Source: Enteractinococcus helveticum (lineage in GTDB: Bacteria > Actinomycetota > Actinomycetes > Actinomycetales > Micrococcaceae). From it: a stretch of DNA of 16,047 nucleotides. The stretch lies in NCBI RefSeq assembly GCF_020742345.1, contig NZ_DYXC01000134.1, forward strand, positions 1 through 16,047, given 5' to 3'. The notes under the pieces are model-generated. The model did not search any database. It was given only the letters and a program-made list of their open reading frames with translations, and was not told the origin of the DNA. Position 1 is the stretch's first letter, and each line of letters begins with the position of its first letter. The position numbers and the translations under genes were made by a program. This document shows, in pieces, positions 7,051 through 12,506 of the stretch.

Positions 7051-7197
7051 CTTCCTAGACAAAAATCAGAAGAGGCTTTAGCAAAACACGGGGTCTTCGA
7101 AGCCGAAGTGATTGCGGGTCAAAGCCACAGCAAAACAGCTGTGGCTAATATCTCTTTTGAATGCAAGGCCGTTGCAATTGCGCCAAAAAATAAATAG
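7051..7197 (+). pseudogene. Possible gene remnant (48 coding-like codons, no start)
   Basis: From just after an in-frame TAA (7048-7050) to a TAG (7195-7197) the plus strand encodes 48 residues of protein-like composition, including EALAKHGVFEAEVIAGQSHS and then TAVANISFECKAVAIAP. There is no ATG, GTG or TTG until codon 20, and no ribosome-binding site, so if real it is the 3' end of a decayed gene. I do not recognise the family. Location between tRNA genes, common insertion sites, fits debris from gene gain and loss, but chance coding is possible. The segment also contains a 9-bp perfect hairpin (7123-7146). Confidence 0.25.
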
Positions 7198-7221
7198 TTT
7201 TCAGAAAAGGCTCATCTCGAT

Positions 7222-7251
7222 TTGGACTTTCGGAAAGCTTTGTCATATAGT
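7222..7251 (+). promoter_or_regulatory. Predicted promoter of tRNA-Pro (and perhaps tig)
   Basis: TTGGAC (7222-7227, 4/6 to -35) is followed after 18 bp by TATAGT (7246-7251, 5/6 to -10). Transcription would start near 7258, about 75 bases before tRNA-Pro. No clear terminator separates tRNA-Pro from tig, so read-through into tig is possible. Confidence 0.45.
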
Positions 7252-7332
7252 TATCTCTCGGCGCCATGGTGCGAGCCGCTACAGGGGTAAGACTTCAATG
7301 GCGGATAATCCAGCAGGTCAATGACCTGATCG

Positions 7333-7406
7333 CGGGACGTAGCTCAGCTTGGTAGAGCGCGCGCTTTGGGAGCGTGAGGTCGCAGGTTCAAATCCTGTCG
7401 TCCCGA
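7333..7406 (+). tRNA. tRNA-Pro (anticodon UGG)
   Basis: Acceptor CGGGACG (7333-7339) pairs with CGTCCCG (7399-7405), discriminator A at 7406, no encoded CCA (CTGC follows). The D-arm is TAGCTCAGCTTGGTAGAGC. The anticodon loop TTTGGGA (7365-7371) carries TGG at 7367-7369, and the T-arm is GCAGG-TTCAAAT-CCTGT. The 5' C of the acceptor is typical of proline tRNAs. It lies 84 bases before tig. Confidence 0.96.
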
Positions 7407-7490
7407 CTGCATGGTGCTGTCGGAAGCATATGATGTAATTCGGCAAGTACCGAAACCATAGAAATTCCGATTAGAATCCAGGAGTCCTAC

Positions 7491-8831
7491 GTGGTCCAAT
7501 CCACCGTTGAAAACCTCGCCCCAACACGGGTCAAACTAGAGGTTGAGGTTCCTTTCGAAGAACTCAAACCGCGTATCGATGCTACGTACAAAACACTTGC
7601 AAACCAGATTCAGGTTCCTGGCTTCCGTAAGGGCAAAGTTCCAGCACGGTTGATCGACCAGCGCGTCGGACGTGGCTTCGTTATCGAAAACGCAGTCAAT
7701 GACAATCTTGATGCATTCTTCCAAGAAGCTCTTCGTGACAACGATCTGTCACCACTGACTCGTCCAGAAGTTGATGTCACTTCTGTGCCAGGTAACGAAG
7801 GTGACGAAGAAGCACCCCTGAAGTTCAACACCGAATTCGATATTCGCCCCACCGTAGAACTGCCAGACTATAAAGGCCTGGAAGTTACCGTTGAACCAGT
7901 TACCGTCAGCGAAGAACAAGAACAAAAAGTTCTCGACGATTTGCGCGAACGCTTCGCAACGCTCGTCGACGTTGATCGCCCAGCTGAAAAGGGCGACACC
8001 GTAACTATCAGTCTGAACGCAACCATTGATGATGAAGAAGTCGACACCGCCGAAGGCCTGTCCTATGAAATCGGGTCTGGCACCATGCTCGACGGTCTCG
8101 ATGAAGCCCTGGAAGGTCTCTCCGCCGGTGAAGACGCGATCTTCGAAACCACCCTTGCCGGTGGCGAACACAGCGGTGAAGAAGCAACTGTTAAAGTTGT
8201 TCTAGATGCGGTCAAAGAACGCGAATTGCCAGAAGCTGATGACGACTTCGCGCAGCTAGCCTCCGAGTTCGACACCATCGATGAGCTCAAAGAAGACCTG
8301 AAGAACCAGGCCGCTGAAGAAGCCAAAACCAACCAAGGTGTCGAAGCACGCGAAAAGGCACTGGAAGAACTACTGAAGCTCGTTGAAGTTCCTGTTCCAG
8401 AAAATATGCTCACCGAGCAGGTTGAACAGCACTTCACCTCCCAGGGGCATACCGAAGGTGACGACCACGACACTGAAGAGCACCGCGAAGAAGTTACAGA
8501 AAACTTCCGCGAAGCGTTCATCAACGAAGTCGTTCTTGATGCAATCGCAGACCAGGAAGAAATTCAGGTCGAGCAGTCTGAGCTCATAGAATACATCCTC
8601 AGCTCAGCTTCCCAGTACGGTATGGATCCAAACCAATTTGCCCAGATGCTGGATCAAGCCGGCCAGGTCCCAATGATCATGGGCGAAGTTCGCCGTCGTA
8701 AAGCCCTTGCTGCTGTCCTAGCAGAAGCCAAGGTCGTAGACACTGAAGGCAACGACGTCGACCTGTCGTTCTTCCTCAACCCCGAGGGTGAAGAAGAAAC
8801 CGCAGAAGAAGCAGAAGAAGATAACAACTAG
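7491..8831 (+). CDS. tig: Trigger factor (ribosome-associated chaperone and peptidyl-prolyl isomerase)
   Basis: Binds ribosomal protein L23 at the tunnel exit and shields nascent chains. The signature loop GFRKGKVP lies at 44-51 within the N-terminal ribosome-binding domain. An FKBP-like isomerase domain follows at roughly 160-245 (GDTVTISLNATIDDEEVDTA through LDGLDEALEGLSAGED). A long helical C-terminal chaperone domain runs to about 425, then a strongly acidic tail (EGEEETAEEAEEDNN), a common feature of actinobacterial trigger factors. Length 446 aa is standard. The GTG start has AGGAG six bases upstream and gives the expected N-terminus (VQSTVENLAPTRVKLEVEVP). It precedes clpP1P2 as in most actinobacteria, but a hairpin after its stop suggests a separate transcript. 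Confidence 0.97.
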   Translation: MVQSTVENLAPTRVKLEVEVPFEELKPRIDATYKTLANQIQVPGFRKGKVPARLIDQRVGRGFVIENAVNDNLDAFFQEALRDNDLSPLTRPEVDVTSVPGNEGDEEAPLKFNTEFDIRPTVELPDYKGLEVTVEPVTVSEEQEQKVLDDLRERFATLVDVDRPAEKGDTVTISLNATIDDEEVDTAEGLSYEIGSGTMLDGLDEALEGLSAGEDAIFETTLAGGEHSGEEATVKVVLDAVKERELPEADDDFAQLASEFDTIDELKEDLKNQAAEEAKTNQGVEAREKALEELLKLVEVPVPENMLTEQVEQHFTSQGHTEGDDHDTEEHREEVTENFREAFINEVVLDAIADQEEIQVEQSELIEYILSSASQYGMDPNQFAQMLDQAGQVPMIMGEVRRRKALAAVLAEAKVVDTEGNDVDLSFFLNPEGEEETAEEAEEDNN

Positions 8832-8846
8832 GTCTTGCCCAAACGT

Positions 8847-8880
8847 CGAGGTCCGCTCCTACAATAGGGGGTGGACCTCG
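8847..8880 (+). terminator. Hairpin after tig (probable terminator or attenuator)
   Basis: CGAGGTCC (8847-8854) pairs with GGACCTCG (8873-8880). Inside, CTCCTA can pair with TAGGGG around a three-base loop, so nearly the whole 34 bases fold. The following GCTATTTAAG is only weakly U-rich, so termination may be partial. Confidence 0.55.
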
Positions 8881-8915
8881 GCTATTTAAGTACAATCACG
8901 GCTGACAGCGAAAAG

Positions 8916-8936
8916 CGTGAGTCAACTCTGCTCAAG
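8916..8936. promoter_or_regulatory. HAIR-like HspR operator upstream of clpP1
   Basis: CGTGAGT (8916-8922), exactly seven bases, then GCTCAAG (8930-8936). The HspR-associated inverted repeat (HAIR) consensus is CTTGAGT-N7-ACTCAAG; each half matches at six of seven positions and the spacing is exact. HspR is the actinobacterial MerR-type heat-shock repressor of dnaK, clpB and, in some species, other protease genes. The site is 78 bases before the clpP1 start, where a repressor could block the promoter. HspR binding here is inferred. Confidence 0.5.
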
Positions 8937-9014
8937 TTGTGTTTCGCCCAGTAATGTCGTTGACCAGAACAAGTTTGCTAAACCAATCACGCAAGTGAAG
9001 GAAGGTAGGACGTC

Positions 9015-9638
9015 GTGACTGACTCGTCCCACGCACCACGAATGGCCTCGGTAGATCCGGCCAGCCGTGAAGACTACATCTACAACCGCTTGCTCAAAGA
9101 GCGCATCATCTGGCTTGGATCAGAGGTCCGCGATGACAACGCCAACACCATCGCATCTCAGATGCTCCTACTGAGTGCAGAAGATCCAGAAGCTGACATC
9201 TTCTTGTACATCAACTCGCCGGGTGGATCCGTAACCGCAGGCATGGCTATCTATGACACCATGCAGCTGATCCCCAACGACGTGGTCACCGTGGCCACCG
9301 GCCTGGCCGCGTCCATGGGCCAGTTCTTGCTTTCCTCGGGCACTCCAGGCAAACGTTATGCCACCCCACACGCCCGTATTCTGATGCACCAACCTTCCGG
9401 CGGCATCGGTGGAACCGAGTCGGATATTCGCATTCAGGCACAGTTGATCATGCACATGAAACAAGTCATGTCTGAACTGACTGCTGAACAGACCGGCCAA
9501 CCGGTAGAACGCATCCTCGAAGATAACGCACGTGACAAATGGTTCACGGCTGAAGAAGGCCTTGAATACGGATTCTTCGACCACATCGCTTCCGGAACCG
9601 CATCCATGGTCGGTGGCGGCGGAATCGACAAGAAATAA
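9015..9638 (+). CDS. clpP1: ATP-dependent Clp protease proteolytic subunit ClpP1
   Basis: Serine peptidase subunit; in actinobacteria a ClpP1 ring and a ClpP2 ring form the mixed chamber fed by ClpX or ClpC1. The catalytic triad is complete: Ser100 (GLAASMGQF), His125 (ILMHQPSGG) and Asp174 (NARDKWFTA), matching Ser98/His123/Asp172 of M. tuberculosis ClpP1. The YINSPGGSVTAGMAIYDTM segment (65-83) forms the substrate-binding strand region. Length 207 aa; the N-terminal 15-20 residues are probably a processed propeptide. The GTG start follows a purine-rich GAAGGTAGGA. It is first in the clpP1P2 pair, 51 bases ahead of clpP2, with a HAIR-like operator upstream. Confidence 0.96.
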   Translation: MTDSSHAPRMASVDPASREDYIYNRLLKERIIWLGSEVRDDNANTIASQMLLLSAEDPEADIFLYINSPGGSVTAGMAIYDTMQLIPNDVVTVATGLAASMGQFLLSSGTPGKRYATPHARILMHQPSGGIGGTESDIRIQAQLIMHMKQVMSELTAEQTGQPVERILEDNARDKWFTAEEGLEYGFFDHIASGTASMVGGGGIDKK

Positions 9639-9689
9639 CCGGCTGCCCAGTCGCGACACAGCATCTAATATTTTCTTCAGGAGACTTTA

Positions 9690-10340
9690 ATGAACTTCGA
9701 AATGCCACAGGGCACACCGGCCACCCCGATGCCTTCTAACCGATACATCCTGCCGCAATTTGAAGAGCGCACACCATATGGCTTCAAACGCCAGGATCCA
9801 TACGCTCGGTTGTTTGAAGACCGCATCATTTTCTTGGGTACCCAGGTCGATGACGCTTCAGCAGATGATGTCATGGCACAGCTGCTCGTGTTGGAAGCCA
9901 TGGACTCGGATCGTGACATCACCCTGTACATCAACTCACCGGGTGGTTCCTTCACCGCGATGACTGCAATCTATGACACCATGCAGTTCATTCGTCCCGA
10001 AGTCCAGACCGTTGCCCTCGGACAGGCCGCTTCAGCTGCCGCCGTCCTGTTAGCCGCCGGTGCTCCAGGTAAACGCCTGGCACTGCCAAACTCACGGGTA
10101 TTGATCCACCAGCCATCGATGGGTGGAGACCGCGGTACAGCAACCGATCTGCAGATTCACGCAGACGAACTGCTTCGCATTCGTACCTGGATGGAAGAAA
10201 CGCTGGCAAACCACACCAACAAAACAGCAGACCAAGTTCGCGAGGACATCGACCGCGATAAATTCCTGTCGGCCGAACAGGCCAAAGAATACGGTCTCAT
10301 CGACGAAGTGCTGGACTCTCGTAAGAAGACAGCACAGTAG
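9690..10340 (+). CDS. clpP2: ATP-dependent Clp protease proteolytic subunit ClpP2
   Basis: Second peptidase ring of the ClpP1P2 complex; in mycobacteria ClpX docks on the ClpP2 face. The ClpP2 assignment rests on the N-terminus (SNRYILPQFEERTPYGFKRQDPYARLFEDRIIFLG) and the alanine-rich active-site region LGQAASAAAVLLAAG, both as in M. tuberculosis ClpP2. Triad residues are Ser115, His140 (VLIHQPSMGG) and Asp190 (DIDRDKFL). Length 216 aa. The ATG is preceded by AGGAGA five bases upstream. It is followed 16 bases later by a strong terminator, so clpP1P2 forms a unit apart from clpX. Confidence 0.96.
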   Translation: MNFEMPQGTPATPMPSNRYILPQFEERTPYGFKRQDPYARLFEDRIIFLGTQVDDASADDVMAQLLVLEAMDSDRDITLYINSPGGSFTAMTAIYDTMQFIRPEVQTVALGQAASAAAVLLAAGAPGKRLALPNSRVLIHQPSMGGDRGTATDLQIHADELLRIRTWMEETLANHTNKTADQVREDIDRDKFLSAEQAKEYGLIDEVLDSRKKTAQ

Positions 10341-10356
10341 CCCCGAGCATGTAGCG

Positions 10357-10391
10357 CGCGCCCTACCATGGAAGGTAGGGCGCGTTTGTTT
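10357..10391 (+). terminator. Rho-independent terminator of clpP1P2
   Basis: CGCGCCCTACC (10357-10367) and GGTAGGGCGCG (10374-10384) form a perfect 11-bp GC-rich stem with the six-base loop ATGGAA, followed by TTTGTTT. This should give ClpX its own transcription start in the roughly 120 bases downstream. Confidence 0.8.
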
Positions 10392-10511
10392 GCACAAGTC
10401 CAATACGCCCAATGACAGCACCCAATAAAGTTATCCACGCTTGGAGCAACCTCCCGGGGAATAACCTCCTGACCATTTATGCTGGACTAGTAAGGTGCAT
10501 AAGGAGATGAA

Positions 10512-11822
10512 ATGGCTCGAATTGGAGAATCAGCAGATCTGCTGAAGTGTTCCTTTTGTGGGAAAACTCAGAAGCAGGTGCGTAAGCTCATCGCCGGACC
10601 TGGTGTTTATATTTGTGATGAGTGCATCGAGCTGTGCAACGAGATAATCGAAGAAGAACTTGCCGAGGTCACTCAGAGCAGCGAATTCGTCCTGCCCACC
10701 CCGCAAGAAATCTACGCGCACCTTGACGACTACGTCATCGGACAAGAACGAGCCAAAGCAGCACTATCAGTAGCGGTATATAACCACTACAAGCGCGTTC
10801 ACGCCCAAGACAACATCAAAGCTTCAATGCGAGAAGCTTTCGGCACGGATGTCGATTTCTCGCATCTAGACGAAGTCGAAATCGGCAAGTCCAACATTAT
10901 GTTGGTCGGACCGACCGGCTCAGGAAAAACATATCTGGCCCAAACTCTGGCTAGACGACTCGATGTGCCGTTCATCGTGGCCGACGCGACCTCGCTCACC
11001 GAAGCAGGCTATGTCGGTGAAGATGTGGAAAACATTCTGCTCAAACTCATTCAAGCAGCAGACAACGACGTCGCCAAAGCCGAAAAGGGCATCATCTACA
11101 TTGACGAGATCGACAAAATCTCGCGAAAATCCGAGAACCCATCGATTACCCGTGATGTCTCGGGCGAAGGTGTTCAGCAATCACTGCTGAAGATTCTTGA
11201 AGGAACGGTTGCTTCGGTGCCGCCTCAAGGTGGACGCAAACATCCACACCAAGAGTTCTTAGAACTCGACACCTCCAACATCCTATTCATTGTTGCGGGT
11301 GCATTTGCTGGACTTGAAGACATCATTGACGCCCGTGCAGGACAAAAATCAATTGGTTTCGGGGCCCCACTGAAAGTCGCCGGAGATGAAGACGCACCAT
11401 CATTTCTCGACGTTCAACCCGAAGATCTCATCAAGTTCGGACTCATCCCAGAATTCATCGGACGTCTGCCGGTTATCACTGCTGTAGAACATCTTGATGA
11501 ACACGCCTTGATCCGGGTGCTTACTGAGCCGAAAAATGCGCTGAGCAAGCAATACCAAAAAATGTTCGCGCTCGATGGCGTGCAACTGGACTTTGACCAG
11601 GAAGCGTTAGAAGCAATTGTTGCGAAAGCTGAAGCACGGGGGACTGGTGCTCGTGGTCTGCGCTCTATCATTGAAGATGTACTGCAACCGATCATGTTCG
11701 ATTTGCCATCCCGTGACGATATCGCACAAGTTACCATCACCAAGGAGACCGTTGACGGTACAGGACAACCGGTCATGGTTTCGCGAGAGGTCGCGCGCAA
11801 ACGTCGCAATAAAACCGCCTAA
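10512..11822 (+). CDS. clpX: ATP-dependent Clp protease ATP-binding subunit ClpX
   Basis: AAA+ unfoldase that recognises tagged substrates and threads them into ClpP1P2. The N-terminal zinc-binding domain has Cys13, Cys16, Cys35 and Cys38. The AAA+ core shows Walker A GPTGSGKT (133-140), the pore loop GYVG (166-169), Walker B IIYIDEID (194-201), the RKH loop (242-244) that senses substrate charge, and the ClpP-docking IGF loop (281-283). An arginine- and glycine-rich GARGLRSIIED stretch fits sensor 2 in the small domain. Length 436 aa is typical. ATG with AAGGAG five bases upstream. The TAA stop overlaps the ribosome-binding site (TAAGGAG) of the next gene, so the two are co-transcribed. Confidence 0.97.
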   Translation: MARIGESADLLKCSFCGKTQKQVRKLIAGPGVYICDECIELCNEIIEEELAEVTQSSEFVLPTPQEIYAHLDDYVIGQERAKAALSVAVYNHYKRVHAQDNIKASMREAFGTDVDFSHLDEVEIGKSNIMLVGPTGSGKTYLAQTLARRLDVPFIVADATSLTEAGYVGEDVENILLKLIQAADNDVAKAEKGIIYIDEIDKISRKSENPSITRDVSGEGVQQSLLKILEGTVASVPPQGGRKHPHQEFLELDTSNILFIVAGAFAGLEDIIDARAGQKSIGFGAPLKVAGDEDAPSFLDVQPEDLIKFGLIPEFIGRLPVITAVEHLDEHALIRVLTEPKNALSKQYQKMFALDGVQLDFDQEALEAIVAKAEARGTGARGLRSIIEDVLQPIMFDLPSRDDIAQVTITKETVDGTGQPVMVSREVARKRRNKTA

Positions 11823-11831
11823 GGAGACAGC

Positions 11832-12440
11832 TTGGCGCAAACAGTTAAATTTTGGTTCGACCCCGCATGCCCATTTGCATGGATTACTTCACGTTGGATC
11901 CGCGAAGTGGAACAGGTTCGCGATATCAAGGTCGATTTCGAAGTCATCTCGCTGGGAGTCTTAAATGAAAAGACTCAGGATCAAGATGATCCTGACACCA
12001 AGGCTACCTGGCAAGGAGCTCGCACCGCACTGGCAGTCCGCGAACGACACGGAGCCGAGAAAGTCAGTGAGTTCTATACCGCTGCAGGGACCCGCATTCA
12101 CAACGAAGGCTACGGCATACAGCGTTATGACGACGCCTTAAAAGAAGCGCTCAAAGAAATTGGCGTCCATGATGCAAACGAAATTTTTGAAGAGTCCAAG
12201 AAAGATACTTACGATGAGGGTCTGCGCGAATCCACCAGGTGCGCACTTGAACTTGTCGGAGATGACGTTGGAACACCGATTATTGCCATCGGTGATTCCG
12301 CGTTCTTCGGCCCGGTCATGACTCGCATCCCACGCGGAGAAGAAGCCGGCAAGATCTGGGACGGTTTCGCCACGCTCGTAGAGTATCCATACTTCTACGA
12401 ACTCAAGCGTGCACGCAGCACTCAGCCAGAGTTCAGCTAA
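11832..12440 (+). CDS. DsbA-like thioredoxin-fold oxidoreductase, Rv2466c family (mycothiol-dependent), CxxA variant
   Basis: Related to M. tuberculosis Rv2466c, a mycothiol-dependent thioredoxin-fold reductase (known for activating the prodrug TP053). Supporting motifs are an N-terminal FWFDPACPFAWITSRW (7-22), the cis-proline region VGTPIIAIGDSAFFGPVM, and the family-specific IPRGEEAGKIWDGF. The active site reads Cys13-Pro-Phe-Ala16: the resolving cysteine found in Rv2466c (CPWC) is replaced by alanine, so a monothiol mechanism using mycothiol is likely. No signal peptide, so cytosolic. TTG start at 11832 with AAGGAG five bases upstream; only nine bases separate it from clpX. In M. tuberculosis the homologue sits beside pepN, so it has moved within the same conserved neighbourhood. 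Physiological substrate unknown. Confidence 0.88.
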   Translation: MAQTVKFWFDPACPFAWITSRWIREVEQVRDIKVDFEVISLGVLNEKTQDQDDPDTKATWQGARTALAVRERHGAEKVSEFYTAAGTRIHNEGYGIQRYDDALKEALKEIGVHDANEIFEESKKDTYDEGLRESTRCALELVGDDVGTPIIAIGDSAFFGPVMTRIPRGEEAGKIWDGFATLVEYPYFYELKRARSTQPEFS

Positions 12441-12453
12441 TCTTAGACCAACT

Positions 12454-12491
12454 AACAAGCCCCCGCAGGTGCCAACCCGCGGGGGCTTGTT
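12454..12491. terminator. Bidirectional terminator between the oxidoreductase gene and valS
   Basis: AACAAGCCCCCGC (12454-12466) is an exact reverse complement of GCGGGGGCTTGTT (12479-12491), a 13-bp stem with a 12-base loop. The T-rich end TTGTTGTATT serves the plus strand; the minus strand has TTGTTAGTTGG. It is centred between two convergent stops, 13 and 15 bases away. Confidence 0.88.
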
Positions 12492-12506
12492 GTATTCAGA
12501 TCTGAG

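Larger units (their letters stand above)
6929..7332. other. Region between the two tRNA genes, no confident gene
   Basis: About 400 bases without a credible intact gene. Two coding-like stretches, on opposite strands, lack normal starts or are cut by tRNA sequence: plus strand 7051-7197 (separate entry) and minus strand roughly 7054-6930, which reads EVIGSIVPEPRHTKKAMDRI and onwards until it runs into the tRNA-Gly terminator and tRNA. A perfect 9-bp hairpin (AGCCACAGC/GCTGTGGCT, 7123-7146) lies inside the former. The right part carries the probable tRNA-Pro promoter. Confidence 0.45.

Noticed and set aside
7112..7324. Plus-strand 70-residue open frame between the tRNA genes
   Set aside because: No ribosome-binding site, unlikely composition, and it runs through the predicted tRNA-Pro promoter; an overlapping frame looks more protein-like.
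8063..8524. Minus-strand serine-rich open frame opposite tig
   Set aside because: Serine runs are the antisense image of the glutamate-rich trigger factor sequence; no independent support.
8941..8956. Possible ClgR box (TTTCGCCCAG) upstream of clpP1
   Set aside because: It matches only the left half of the ClgR consensus (CGC-N5-GCG); the right GCG half is absent.
10431..10439. TTATCCACG, one mismatch from a DnaA box
   Set aside because: A single isolated copy with no cluster and no origin-linked genes; expected by chance.
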